Counted from the stretch's first letter, positions 1 through 9,124 are shown. The stretch: 64,000 nucleotides of DNA from Clostridium sp. AM22-11AC (GCF_003473545.1 NZ_QUCM01000001.1:496001-560000); one strand, 5' to 3'. The notes: a model not told the origin generated them from the letters alone. Translations and numbers: made by a program.

Positions 1-345
1 TTCCATGCCGGTTCTTTCTTTCAGTTCTGCTGCGATCTTCTTAGATTCTACTGGATCAATGGAAGACATGTCGATAACTACCGTATCCTCATCTGCGCCT
101 TCAGCGGCACCATCTTTTCCTAACAGGGCTTCTCTTACATTTGGTGAGTTTGGCACCATGGTAATGATCACATCTACGCCTTTTACTACTTCCGCGTTGG
201 TTGCACCTGCTGTTGCGCCTGCGGCTACCAGTTCTTCTACTGCTTCCTTTTTAAAGTCATTGACACAAACCTGATGACCTGCCTTTAAAAGATTCTTTGC
301 CATTGGCTTTCCCATGATTCCTAATCCAATAAATCCTACTTTCAT
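1..345 (-). CDS. 2-hydroxy-3-oxopropionate reductase / 3-hydroxyisobutyrate dehydrogenase family (partial)
   Basis: Only the first 115 residues are present; the gene runs off the left edge. The start at 345 follows an AGGAGG ribosome site. The protein opens with MKVGFIGLGIMGKPMAKNLL, the N-terminal Rossmann dinucleotide-binding fingerprint (GxGxxG) of the beta-hydroxyacid dehydrogenase family. The motif VVIDMSSIDP near residue 95 is the family's substrate-site signature (DxS). Enzymes of this family reduce tartronate semialdehyde to glycerate with NAD(P)H (GarR/GlxR) or oxidise 3-hydroxyisobutyrate. The neighbouring enolase-superfamily gene, same strand and 83 bases upstream, favours the sugar-acid role (inference). 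The catalytic Lys lies beyond the edge, so the exact substrate cannot be decided. Confidence 0.88.
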   Translation of the reverse strand, partial: MKVGFIGLGIMGKPMAKNLLKAGHQVCVNDFKKEAVEELVAAGATAGATNAEVVKGVDVIITMVPNSPNVREALLGKDGAAEGADEDTVVIDMSSIDPVESKKIAAELKERTGME

Positions 346-428
346 TTTTGTTTCCTCCTGTTATTGAAATTTGAATTTTAATGTACTTGATCCTCTGCCC
401 TTGTCTCCGCTTATGCAGGGGGAGATTT

Positions 429-1604
429 TTAATGCATCATATATTTGTCTACTACATCCCAGTTAAGTTCTATTCCCAGTCCCGGCTTATCTGTCACCAG
501 ATAGTTCATGTGACCATCTGTTTCGATTTGGGCCCTTAATAACTCTGTACGCAATGGATTTTCATTTTCCTCTGCCTCAATAAACGGTATATTTACCTGG
601 GACGCTGCAAACTGGATGTTAGCAGCTGTCATAACGGCTGAGAAAAAGGAATGTGGTGTATACAATTTATCAAAAACCTGGGCCGTTGAAGCGATCTTGC
701 GGCAGCCAGTAAATCCGCCGGCCCAGCCAAGAGATGCCTGGACCACATCCATAGTGTCCGTTGCGATCATCTCCCCAAATCTGGAAACTCCTTGTTCTGA
801 TTCGATTCCAGCTACCCGGATTCCTCCCATTTCTCTTGTAAGACGTCTGTATCCGGCAATATCATCTGAACGGGTCGGTTCTTCGATCATAAAAATATCA
901 TTTTTTTCAAAAAACGATCTGGCACGAAGTACATCATCCACATCCCAGGTGCAGTTCATATCTACCATTAAGGTCTTATCCGGTCCAATAGTCCGTCTTA
1001 CCAGCTCGATCCGGGCCTTATCTTCCTCATTGGTAAGATAAAAATCTCCGTTTTTCATATATTGGAGACGCATTTTATAGTTATTGGCAGTTCTGCCGAT
1101 CTTCATTTTAAAAGCGGTAAATCCTCTATCCAGATATCCTTCGATTTCTTTTTGCAGATCTTCCAAGCTCTTTCCCTTTGCATAAAATCCAGCACTTGCA
1201 TATCCCTGCACCCGGTCTGCCACCTGGCCCAAAAGCTTGCAAACTGGAAGTTTGGCTGCCTTTCCCAACAAATCCCAGAGAGCCACGTCAATGCCGCTGA
1301 TCGCGCCCATAACCATTCCCTGTCTGCCGTTTGCCCAGCAGTTCCACAGCATCTTCTGATGGAGGAATTCGATCTTAGACGGATCTTCTTCTAAAAGCAG
1401 CGGCTTTAACTGCTTTTCTACAATCGATTCCATAGCTTCCATAGAGCTTCCAAAGGTTGCTGCTTCTCCAATACCTGTCAGTTCCGTATCTGTTTCAATG
1501 AATATAAGAAAGGCACCTCTGGCACCGCAGCTTCCACAGCCGTCAACAATCCAACTTTTATAAGGATAATGCAGCTTTATGGTCTTAATATCTGTAATTT
1601 TCAT
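429..1604 (-). CDS. Mandelate racemase / muconate lactonizing enzyme family protein (enolase superfamily)
   Basis: This 391-residue protein has the full enolase-superfamily layout: an N-terminal capping domain (about 1-125) and a barrel domain. The barrel carries a KxK base pair at K166/K168, metal ligands D215, E241 and E268, and a conserved His at 318 in YTPHSF. KxK plus a barrel His is the mandelate-racemase/sugar-acid dehydratase arrangement, so abstraction of a proton next to a carboxylate, leading to dehydration or racemisation of an acid sugar, is the likely chemistry. The start follows AGAGGCG. It lies upstream of the GarR-like gene on the same strand, which fits a hydroxyacid catabolic operon. 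The N-terminal CGSCG stretch is unusual. The substrate cannot be read from sequence. Confidence 0.85.
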   Translation of the reverse strand: MKITDIKTIKLHYPYKSWIVDGCGSCGARGAFLIFIETDTELTGIGEAATFGSSMEAMESIVEKQLKPLLLEEDPSKIEFLHQKMLWNCWANGRQGMVMGAISGIDVALWDLLGKAAKLPVCKLLGQVADRVQGYASAGFYAKGKSLEDLQKEIEGYLDRGFTAFKMKIGRTANNYKMRLQYMKNGDFYLTNEEDKARIELVRRTIGPDKTLMVDMNCTWDVDDVLRARSFFEKNDIFMIEEPTRSDDIAGYRRLTREMGGIRVAGIESEQGVSRFGEMIATDTMDVVQASLGWAGGFTGCRKIASTAQVFDKLYTPHSFFSAVMTAANIQFAASQVNIPFIEAEENENPLRTELLRAQIETDGHMNYLVTDKPGLGIELNWDVVDKYMMH

Positions 1605-1686
1605 AAAACGCCTCTTTCCATGATCCTGATCTTCAGGATCTTATTTTCCATTATTTTCCAAATAAGTTTACAAACAACAGTGAAAG

Positions 1687-2020
1687 CTAAGGCACATAGG
1701 TAATAAACAGAACACCTGCAACCAGTGCCGCAAAATAGCGAACCAGATACGGAAACATTCCTTCAATCTTTACTTTTGCTGTATCACATACCACATACAG
1801 ATTTACACCAATCGGAGGTGTCATCATACCGATCGCCAGATTGGACATCATGATAATACCGAAATGTACCAGATCGATTCCCAATGTCTTCGCTACCGGA
1901 GCTAACAGCGGTGCCAGGATTACCATGGCGCACCTGCTTCGCAGAACATACCGATAAAAAGGAGAAGCAGGTTGACTAACAGCAAGAACACATACTTGCT
2001 TGCGGAAATTCCCAAGAATC
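1687..2020 (-). pseudogene. TRAP transporter large permease (DctM) 3' remnant, truncated and frameshifted
   Basis: About 80 residues in one frame (LAPLLAPVAKTLGIDLVHFG, then MMTPPIGVNLYV) match the C-terminal end of DctM, the 12-TM large permease of TRAP carboxylate/sugar-acid importers. The sequence just upstream, VFLLLVNLLLLFIGMFCEAG, is also DctM but lies in another frame. The break is at about 1925-1932, where a single base is missing or extra within a GCN-GCC codon pair. All of DctM before this, roughly 300 residues, and the dctP and dctQ genes are absent. At about 2020-2030 the reading passes directly into a GntR gene on the opposite strand. What remains cannot form a transporter. Confidence 0.8.
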
Positions 2021-2028
2021 CAAATGAC

Positions 2029-2598
2029 ATTTTAAGCGAAATGATGTTAATGGAAGAGATCGACGCAAGCCGCACGCCCATCCGTGAAGCCTTAAATATG
2101 CTGGCCCAAGAGCAGTTAGTCCAGATCATTCCCAAAAAGGGGATCATGGTCCTGCCGCTGACCATGAAAGAGATCGCCATGACCTTTGAAGCCAGACTGC
2201 TCATGGAACCCTATATTATTGAAAACTACAGCAAATATATTGATATGGATAAACTTCTTGAATTAGAAGAACAGACAAATAAGATCTTAAGCAGTGAGAT
2301 CTTAGAGCGGAAAGACGCCGTTATCTTCTGCAATATTGACGATGCCTTACACCGCACCATTGCCGACGCCTGTAAAAACAAATACCTGAACATGAACCTG
2401 TCCCAGATCTACGACCAGAATATCCGCATCCGCATTCTGGGTGAGCAAAACATCCGGGAACGCCACAAAGTAGCCGCCATGGAACACTTAGAGCTGATCA
2501 ACTACATCAAAAACCATGACCTGCCAAGCGCAGTGGCTTCTATACGGGTGCATCTGATACATTCTAAAGAAGCGGCGGTGGCATCGTTTTTAAGTTGA
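2029..2598 (+). pseudogene. GntR/FCD-family regulator, 5'-truncated
   Basis: Homology begins abruptly at LSEMMLMEE, followed by SRTPIREALNMLAQEQLV, the second half of a GntR winged helix-turn-helix. An all-helical FCD ligand domain follows, with LHRTIADAC and a late His, to the stop at 2598. The first roughly 35 residues of the GntR DNA-binding domain are missing. Upstream the frame continues only through the antisense of dctM to a TTG with no ribosome site. FCD regulators usually sit divergently from the sugar-acid operon they control, so this was probably the regulator of the lost TRAP operon (inference). With an incomplete HTH it should not bind DNA normally. Confidence 0.78.
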
Positions 2599-2610
2599 TC
2601 CAAGATCAAA

Positions 2611-2656
2611 GCCATTTTATGATCCATGATAGACCAGATCATAAAATGGCAGCTTT
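2611..2656 (+). terminator. Rho-independent terminator after gntR remnant
   Basis: A perfect 14-bp stem (GCCATTTTATGATC at 2611-2624 with its complement at 2637-2650) is followed by a T-run. It also lies just beyond the tctA stop on the other strand. Confidence 0.85.
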
Positions 2657-2668
2657 TTAGTTCTTAGA

Positions 2669-4195
2669 TCAATCATCATTTGCCTGTATGGTATTTTCCA
2701 TAGTTTCTGTTGGATTCTTCTTTGATTTTAATATATCTGATATCAGTGGCCATACTAAACAAACCAGAGAAATGATCAGTAAAACGCAGGATATCGGACG
2801 CGTAAAAAATTCTTTATAACTTCCATGGGCGTAGCTGATACCTTGGCGGAAATAACGTTCCAATTTACTTGAAAGGATAAATGCCAGTACCAACGGAGAA
2901 GTCGGCAGTCCCGCAATACTCATAAAGATAGCCAGCACACACCATGCCAACATAACATAAATATTAAACATAGTATTGGAAATTCCATAACCACCTATAT
3001 AACAGATCACAAGAATAACTGTGTATAAATAGTGATACGGAACTTTCAAAATGTATGGAAACCACCTTTTTGTTAAAATCTGTATTACATAAGTAACAAT
3101 TGCCGACACCAAAACACACGCAAATATCAGCATGGCCAAATCTGGCTGTTCTGTCATGAATAGCGGTCCCGCCTGTAATCCATGAATCGTCAGACCTGCG
3201 ATCAGCATCGCTGTAATTCCATCTCCAGGAATTCCTAGTGCCATCATTGGGATCAACGCACCACCTAAAGATGCATTGTTTGCAGTTTCTGATGCCCATA
3301 CACCTGCTGGATTTCCTTTTCCAAAACTATCTGGATCTTTACTGATACTTTTTGCATATCCATAAGCCACCATATTAGAAATACCAGAACCCATGCCTGG
3401 AAGAAAACCAATCCACAGACCGGTTGCAAAAGCAAATAAAATAGTCTTGATATTGTCAAAAATATCTTTCAACCCAATACCAATCCCCTTCATATTCACT
3501 ACATCTGCTTCCGGCATCTTTCCTTCTCCCAATGCAGAATCACGGATGATCTGACACATAGCAAACATTCCCAACATCTGCGCTACTGTACTGAGTCCAG
3601 AACTAAGGTTTACACTTCCAAATGTAAAACGCTGTGATCCATTAATAGGATCCATGCCTACACATCCCATAAGCAGCCCAATACCTGCAGCCATGATCCC
3701 TTTAAAAATATTTCCTTTTGATAAAGAAGCAATCAATGTAATGGCACAAAAACACAGTGAAAAATATTCCCATGGTCCCAGATGAAGCGCAAATTCTGCT
3801 ATAACCGGAGATAATACAGTTGCAATGATAACGGAAACCACCGTTCCTATAAAGGAAGCCGTCATACCAATTCCTAATGCTTTTCCCGCTTGCCCTTTCT
3901 TTGTCATAGGAAAGCCGTCAAAACAAGTGGCAATAGCGGAAGAAGACCCCGGAATACCGATTAAAACCGCCGAAATAAAAGTTCCCGATACTCCGCCGAT
4001 CCAAATGGCAAGAAGTAATACAAAAGAAGTTTCCGTAGAAAGGCCAAATGTAATAGGAAGCAATAAAGCAATACCAAGGGTAGCTGAAAGTCCTGGAATT
4101 GCGCCAAATACAATTCCTAATGAAACCATGGCTATGATCAACAGGAAATTGACTGGCTGCAGACAGATCAGCAATGCATTCATATAATCCGTCAT
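2669..4195 (-). CDS. tctA: Tripartite tricarboxylate transporter permease, TctA family
   Basis: This 508-residue polytopic membrane protein is the large permease of a tripartite tricarboxylate transporter. It shows the two TctA signatures: IPGLSATLGIALLLP near residue 35 and GIPGSSSAIATCFDGFPM near residue 80. A second internal repeat is visible around GIPGDGITAMLIAG. Length matches the family (about 500). The start follows GAGAGGAG. It is the last gene of tctC-tctB-tctA, all on the minus strand. TTT systems use a proton or sodium gradient to import di- or tricarboxylates or related acids delivered by TctC. Flanking enolase-superfamily genes hint at a sugar-acid or aromatic-acid substrate (inference). 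Confidence 0.93.
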   Translation of the reverse strand: MTDYMNALLICLQPVNFLLIIAMVSLGIVFGAIPGLSATLGIALLLPITFGLSTETSFVLLLAIWIGGVSGTFISAVLIGIPGSSSAIATCFDGFPMTKKGQAGKALGIGMTASFIGTVVSVIIATVLSPVIAEFALHLGPWEYFSLCFCAITLIASLSKGNIFKGIMAAGIGLLMGCVGMDPINGSQRFTFGSVNLSSGLSTVAQMLGMFAMCQIIRDSALGEGKMPEADVVNMKGIGIGLKDIFDNIKTILFAFATGLWIGFLPGMGSGISNMVAYGYAKSISKDPDSFGKGNPAGVWASETANNASLGGALIPMMALGIPGDGITAMLIAGLTIHGLQAGPLFMTEQPDLAMLIFACVLVSAIVTYVIQILTKRWFPYILKVPYHYLYTVILVICYIGGYGISNTMFNIYVMLAWCVLAIFMSIAGLPTSPLVLAFILSSKLERYFRQGISYAHGSYKEFFTRPISCVLLIISLVCLVWPLISDILKSKKNPTETMENTIQANDD

Positions 4196-4212
4196 TTTTC
4201 TTCTCCTCTCTT

Positions 4213-4680
4213 CTACTCAAATAGTATGCCAGACGGCAGTTTTATCTGAAAACCATAAACAAACATTGCATAGAGACTGGCTGTAACTACCACAGAAATA
4301 ATGATTGCCGTAACCAGCCGCACCTTACTTTCTCCCTTAAGATCATAAATAAATGCAAAAGTAGCAAAGGGCGTCGTAAATAAAAATCCCAGATAATTCA
4401 TAGCAACAGCATAAAGAAGAAGTTTCATAAAGCTTAATGTTATTTTACAGATACCTCCCTTGGGAAAATATGGCTTTTCCTCCCTTTTTCGTTCTATGAC
4501 CCCTTTGATCAATAAAGCTAGAGAACTGACCGCAATAAGAAGCAGTGCTACATATGGCACGATCCTTGGTCCTGGTTCCAATAATTTAGCCGGTTGTTTG
4601 ATAAACCGGGTAAAATACAGAAAAAAAGCACTTCCCACCAGACCTGTAATACCGGTGATCGTATCTCTGTGCATTTTCAT
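4213..4680 (-). CDS. tctB: Tripartite tricarboxylate transporter small permease, TctB family
   Basis: This is a 155-residue membrane protein with four hydrophobic segments. The first is near residues 10-25 (GLVGSAFFLYF) and the last pair lies at the C-terminus, the usual TctB architecture and length. The frame is open further upstream into tctC, but the AGAAAGGAGAAG ribosome site sits before the ATG at 4680 (MKMHRD), so this start was chosen. TctB is the small subunit paired with TctA and is poorly conserved, so the call rests on size, topology and position between tctC and tctA. Confidence 0.88.
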   Translation of the reverse strand: MKMHRDTITGITGLVGSAFFLYFTRFIKQPAKLLEPGPRIVPYVALLLIAVSSLALLIKGVIERKREEKPYFPKGGICKITLSFMKLLLYAVAMNYLGFLFTTPFATFAFIYDLKGESKVRLVTAIIISVVVTASLYAMFVYGFQIKLPSGILFE

Positions 4681-4704
4681 ATTCCCAATCTTCTCCTTTC
4701 TAAA

Positions 4705-4732
4705 ATGTCCTGAGAGAGATCCCTCAGGACAT
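4705..4732 (-). terminator. Intercistronic hairpin between tctC and tctB
   Basis: A perfect 10-bp stem (ATGTCCTGAG with its complement, 8-base loop) lies between the tctC stop and the tctB ribosome site. The following T-run is short (TTTAG), so it may act as a weak attenuator or a 3' stabiliser giving more binding protein than permease. Confidence 0.65.
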
Positions 4733-4741
4733 CCTTTTCCA

Positions 4742-5821
4742 TTATTCCACTTCACATACACCTAAGCTTTTTGCAATGTCTACAAACTGTGCATATTCTT
4801 TATCATGAATCTCCTTAGACTCTTCCAAATCATGCCAGCCTGGAATGCAGCCAATGCTCGCAATACCGTCTTTTACAGTTGGATCTTCTGCTACCGCTTT
4901 CATAGCCTCATTCATTTCAGCTACCATCTTTTCATCCATACCTGCAGGTCCTAAAAGATAATGATATATAGACATTGTACAATTCTCGTATCCCTGTTCC
5001 TGTAATGTCTTATAATTATCCGGTAATTCTTCCGGGTAATCTCCAATCGTAATTCCATCTGATGCAACAGTGCCAATTACTTTTAACTTTCCTGCTTTTT
5101 CATACTCTACTGCATTTCCAACGCCAACAACACCTACATCAATGAATCCGCCTGCAAGATTGGTAAGACGGTCTGCTTCTGATGCACACTCAACAGAATT
5201 CAACTCAATACCAAGTTCTTTACTTAACATTCCAAATAAAAATGTATTAGAGCCAGATGCAGGCATGCCTGCATTTAATTCTCCCGGATGTTCCTTAGCA
5301 TACTCTACAAAACCTGCAAAATCATCATAAGGAGCATCAGCCGGAACTGCTAACGTAAGAAATCCATTATCCTGAAGGCATGCGATCAATGTGAAATCTT
5401 TGTTCGGATCAATATCAGTATTACCCGTAATATACTGTATATTTAAAGCAGACGTTGCCACTGTAAGAGTTGTTCCATCAGGCTTTGCATTTGCTACTGT
5501 CTGATGCCCCACCGTATTACTGTCATAATTGGTAACGGTTGTTTTAAGTCCATATAATCGATTCAATCCTTCACTGTAATAACGGATTCCCAAATCAGAG
5601 CCGCCACCTGCTTTTCCAGGAACAACCAGTGTGATCGTTTCATCTTTTGGGAAACCAATTTCTGTATCAGCAGCCGCCTTACTGTCATTTTTCTGCGTTT
5701 CCGCTTCAGAAGCTGCCGCAGTAGAAACTGTTTCATCTTTTTTTTCAGAACAGCCTGCCATTCCTGCTACCGCTGCCAGGATCACACCTGCCGCTAAAAA
5801 ACGATACAAATTCTTTCTCAT
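4742..5821 (-). CDS. tctC: TctC-family (Bug) substrate-binding lipoprotein
   Basis: This 359-residue secreted binding protein starts with a lipoprotein signal peptide (charged MRKNLYR, hydrophobic stretch, lipobox AGMAGC with Cys near 24). A low-complexity Ala/Ser/Glu linker follows, then the Bug/TctC domain (PKDETITLVVPGKAGGGSD, the family's first beta-strand and P-loop-like carboxylate-binding loop). Bug proteins bind a carboxylate through two ordered waters and backbone contacts; the side-chain specificity is not readable. It is the first gene of the tct operon, behind a near-consensus promoter and divergent from the double LysR gene, its likely regulator. Confidence 0.92.
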   Translation of the reverse strand: MRKNLYRFLAAGVILAAVAGMAGCSEKKDETVSTAAASEAETQKNDSKAAADTEIGFPKDETITLVVPGKAGGGSDLGIRYYSEGLNRLYGLKTTVTNYDSNTVGHQTVANAKPDGTTLTVATSALNIQYITGNTDIDPNKDFTLIACLQDNGFLTLAVPADAPYDDFAGFVEYAKEHPGELNAGMPASGSNTFLFGMLSKELGIELNSVECASEADRLTNLAGGFIDVGVVGVGNAVEYEKAGKLKVIGTVASDGITIGDYPEELPDNYKTLQEQGYENCTMSIYHYLLGPAGMDEKMVAEMNEAMKAVAEDPTVKDGIASIGCIPGWHDLEESKEIHDKEYAQFVDIAKSLGVCEVE

Positions 5822-5932
5822 AGTTTTTCCTCTCCTTTTTCATATCATATTTAACAGAGCAATCTTTCGCTCTGTTATTTGCATTTTTAGCAATTTTGCT
5901 ATATTTTTTCGCTAAGTGCTTTTATGTTTCGT

Positions 5933-5961
5933 ATTATATACTTAGTTTTTGCATTTTACAA
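5933..5961 (-). promoter_or_regulatory. Promoter of tctCBA
   Basis: TTGTAA and TATAAT with a 17-base spacer read on the minus strand, 112 bases upstream of the tctC start. The AT-rich divergent region is the natural place for LysR boxes. Confidence 0.7.
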
Positions 5962-6016
5962 AGCCATTTTGATTATAGTATTCATATCATTTTAGTTATA
6001 ATAAACTCATTTTTTC

Positions 6017-6044
6017 TTGACACTCATTAGATTTTGTCTATAAT
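6017..6044 (+). promoter_or_regulatory. Promoter of the double LysR gene
   Basis: TTGACA and TATAAT with a 16-base spacer, 33 bases upstream of the start codon at 6078. Confidence 0.75.
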
Positions 6045-6077
6045 TTAAAAAAACAACAAGAAAGGGGTGGATCTCAC

Positions 6078-7982
6078 ATGACAACACGACAGCTTTATTA
6101 TCTTACTGTTATATCTGATTTCGGAAATCTCTCAGCAGCAGCACAGGCATTGCAGATTTCTCAGCCTGCACTCAGCAAATTTCTTACTGAATATGAAACC
6201 TCACTGGGCTTCCAGATCTTCCTTCGTTATCACAGACAGTTGGTGCCTACTTCTGTAGGACGCTATGTAATCGAATATGCACATAAAATCGTAAATGAAC
6301 AAACAAGACTTTCCCAGTCACTAAGAATGATCACAAATATGGATCATTCCTGTATCCGCCTGGCAACCGGCCCCAATCGCGGATCCATGATATACAGCCG
6401 TATTTACCAGTCATTTATAAACCGTTATCCCAATATTTCATTATCTTTAACAGAGCTTTACTCTAATGAACAAACGAACGCTGTTTTGCATGGGCAAGTA
6501 GATCTGGCAATTGGTTCTGGAAAAGCCTCTGATAAAGTAACAGATATTCCCATTGCCTATGAAGAGCTTCTGGTTGCACTTCCTGCAGCTCATCCATTAG
6601 CCACTTCCAGCAAGATCCGTCTGGCTGATCTGAAAGATACCCCATTTGTACTACAGGGGCTCCGACACAACATTCGCATCCTTGCAGAAGAACTTTTTAA
6701 GGAAGCAGGCTTTGAACCTGTGATCACTTTTGAGTCAGATAATGTGATTCTTGTTGATTCTATGCTCCATCACGCAGCTGGAGCAGGTCTTGTATCCAAA
6801 ACATATGTCACACCTTGTAATGAGCTGGTGTTCCTTCCTTTAGATCCACCTGTTCACCAGGTCACACATATTCGTTTTCCTCTGGGGTATAAACTGACAG
6901 AACCGGAAAAATATCTCGCATCTTTACTGATCAAGGATCTGCAGTCTGATCCAGATCAACACTTTGAGATCATTCCATCCTCACAGGTCAACGATCTGCT
7001 TCTGGCTGCTGACCTGTCATTCGGAAATAAAGGTTCAGGTATTTCTGCACCAGATATCCCTGGTACTTTGGCATCCACACAAAATCCTCCTGAATTAAAT
7101 CTGAATCCACAACTGCTGCGTTACGTTATTGCCATTGTTGATGAAAAAAGTCTGACAAAAGCTGCCGAAAAATTTTATCTTACCCAGCCTGCTCTTTCCC
7201 GGTATCTGCATTGTATGGAAAAAATGCTTTGTACCAAATTATTTACCCGCGAACATAATACACTGCTCCCCACCAATGCTGGAAAGGTATTTGTCAACTT
7301 CGCCCGTAACATCCTGCAGATTGAAGCCGAAATGTCCGAACATATTAAAGCTTATCAGCAAGGACATGAGGGAAGTATTTACCTGCAATGTGATCCCAGT
7401 CTGATACATATTATACAAACTCAGATTGTTTCTACTTTTCAGGAACAGCATCCAGATATCCAGCTTCATATCACCTGCGGTAACCGTGAACAAATCCAGG
7501 AAGCTCTTTTAAATGCATCCGCAGATTATGGCATCTATTTTTCCTGTGAAGAAGAGCATCCCATTTTAGACAGCCGTATTCTGGATGAAGATGAACTAGT
7601 ATATTGTTCTAAAAACGATATTGCTTCCTGTTCTTTAGAATCTGCGAAAGCTATGATGGTCCCTCAGACAAATGCGCTGCACCGCGAACAGGAACGTTTA
7701 TTCCAACAGATATGTCCGGCCTGTGTATCCTCCATTTGTGAGGCTATTCCATCCATCCTGCATTTTCTGGAAAAAAATGGAATTGGCAACACGATCCTTC
7801 CATCAAAGATTTTTGCTGACACTCCTAATGATATTCATTCTTTTACACCACCTCAGGGATATTTTCTGATCATGGCCCATCATCCGATCCGCGCCATGCC
7901 CCCTGTGACCCGAGATTTGGAAAATTTGCTTTATGACACATTTGAAACCTATTTTGAACATTATGAGGAGGTATTTTCATGA
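6078..7982 (+). CDS. Tandem double LysR-family transcriptional regulator (two LysR units in one chain)
   Basis: At 634 residues this is twice the length of a LysR protein. The first unit has an N-terminal winged HTH (residues 1-60, including LSAAAQALQISQPALSKFL) and a periplasmic-binding-like effector domain to about residue 300. A linker of about 40 residues follows. A second HTH begins near residue 346 (SLTKAAEKFYLTQPALSRYL) with its own, more diverged effector domain to the end. No stop or frameshift separates the halves. The gene is divergent from tctCBA and overlaps the next gene by ATGA, so it probably controls transport and enolase-family catabolism together (inference). LysR proteins normally work as tetramers of separate chains; a covalent pair is unusual. 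Confidence 0.9.
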   Translation: MTTRQLYYLTVISDFGNLSAAAQALQISQPALSKFLTEYETSLGFQIFLRYHRQLVPTSVGRYVIEYAHKIVNEQTRLSQSLRMITNMDHSCIRLATGPNRGSMIYSRIYQSFINRYPNISLSLTELYSNEQTNAVLHGQVDLAIGSGKASDKVTDIPIAYEELLVALPAAHPLATSSKIRLADLKDTPFVLQGLRHNIRILAEELFKEAGFEPVITFESDNVILVDSMLHHAAGAGLVSKTYVTPCNELVFLPLDPPVHQVTHIRFPLGYKLTEPEKYLASLLIKDLQSDPDQHFEIIPSSQVNDLLLAADLSFGNKGSGISAPDIPGTLASTQNPPELNLNPQLLRYVIAIVDEKSLTKAAEKFYLTQPALSRYLHCMEKMLCTKLFTREHNTLLPTNAGKVFVNFARNILQIEAEMSEHIKAYQQGHEGSIYLQCDPSLIHIIQTQIVSTFQEQHPDIQLHITCGNREQIQEALLNASADYGIYFSCEEEHPILDSRILDEDELVYCSKNDIASCSLESAKAMMVPQTNALHREQERLFQQICPACVSSICEAIPSILHFLEKNGIGNTILPSKIFADTPNDIHSFTPPQGYFLIMAHHPIRAMPPVTRDLENLLYDTFETYFEHYEEVFS

Positions 7983-9124
7983 ACTATCTTTTTAACTATC
8001 CAGATGTCCTTAAAATCAAAGAAGCTATATTTTATGATGTAGCACCTATTCCACTTCCAGTTCCTTTTAAAGACGGAACTGGCGGGATCCGTCATGCATC
8101 CTTTTTCCAGGGCTGGCTAAAAGTATATGACGAAGATGGTTTCTGTGGTCAGGGCCCAGCTTCCCGTATCATGGTAGATTTCTTTGTCCCAAGACTATTA
8201 GAGCAAGGCGGAAAAACCAATAGTGAATGGACTCATTACTTCTGGTGGGAGATCCGCAACTTTGGCTATCAAAGCCCTTATGTTGCAGAAATGTTTAATC
8301 TGGACTGGATCCTTTTAGACCTTTTAGCCAACCGGGCCCAAAAGCCACTTCATCGTTTTCTTGGTGCCACAAAAGACTGGGCCAGCGTCTATAAAGGCGG
8401 CGGTTCTGTGCTTCTTAGCGATGAAGCCCTTTTAGACGATCTTCTCCGCTTCAAATCAGAAGGTTTCAAAATCACCAAATTTAAGATTGGTGGAAATGGC
8501 AATGACTGGTCTGCAGATGTCCGCCGTCTTGAAAAAGCCCGACTGGCTCTGGGTGATGATTTTGGCATTGCTGTAGATGCAAACCAAGCCTGGGATGCTG
8601 ATACCGCTTTTGAATTTGCAAAAGCTGCTGCTCCTTATAATGTGGAATGGTTTGAAGAACCTGTCCATGCTTTTGACATGGAGGCGCTTCGCTCTCTGCG
8701 CGACCAGATGGATAATGCCGGTATTTCCATGGAAATTGCTATGGGTGAATCTGTCAGAAGTTATCATGCTCATGTGGATTATGCAGAACATGGCGTAGAT
8801 CATCTCCAGCCTGCCCGTTTATACTGCCTTGCTGAAATCATGCGTGTACGGGATTATGCCCACCAACATAACTGCCGTATTTCTACTGGCGGCTTTCCAT
8901 TTATAAATGCCGCTTTAGGTGCCCTCTATTCCGAAAATGAACTTCTGGAATTCCATCAGCCATTAAATGAAGTATTGATTCCTTACTTTAAGGTTGTATC
9001 CCAGATCAAAGACGGGCGATTCTACCTTCCAGATATTCCAGGCATTCCTGTTCAGCTCGATTTTGACCATCTGGAAACAGATGGACTCTTAAGAGGTATC
9101 CAGTATTATTACAGAAAAAAATAG
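7979..9124 (+). CDS. Mandelate racemase / muconate lactonizing enzyme family protein
   Basis: This 381-residue enolase-superfamily enzyme starts inside the stop of the LysR gene (ATGA), so the two are translationally coupled. The barrel has KxK at K167/K169 in TKFKIG and metal ligands D200 (VDANQAWD), E226 (FEEP) and E257 (GES). Unlike the first family member at 429-1604, the later barrel segment reads NCRISTGGFPF, with no obvious His or Lys acid/base where mandelate racemases have His. It may belong to a one-base (KxK only) branch or use another residue. The co-operonic regulator and divergent TTT importer suggest its substrate is the imported acid (inference). Confidence 0.87.
   Translation: MNYLFNYPDVLKIKEAIFYDVAPIPLPVPFKDGTGGIRHASFFQGWLKVYDEDGFCGQGPASRIMVDFFVPRLLEQGGKTNSEWTHYFWWEIRNFGYQSPYVAEMFNLDWILLDLLANRAQKPLHRFLGATKDWASVYKGGGSVLLSDEALLDDLLRFKSEGFKITKFKIGGNGNDWSADVRRLEKARLALGDDFGIAVDANQAWDADTAFEFAKAAAPYNVEWFEEPVHAFDMEALRSLRDQMDNAGISMEIAMGESVRSYHAHVDYAEHGVDHLQPARLYCLAEIMRVRDYAHQHNCRISTGGFPFINAALGALYSENELLEFHQPLNEVLIPYFKVVSQIKDGRFYLPDIPGIPVQLDFDHLETDGLLRGIQYYYRKK

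Noticed and set aside
1972..2028. Extended N-terminus of the GntR protein from TTG 1972
   Set aside because: These codons are antisense to dctM, have no ribosome site and no GntR similarity.
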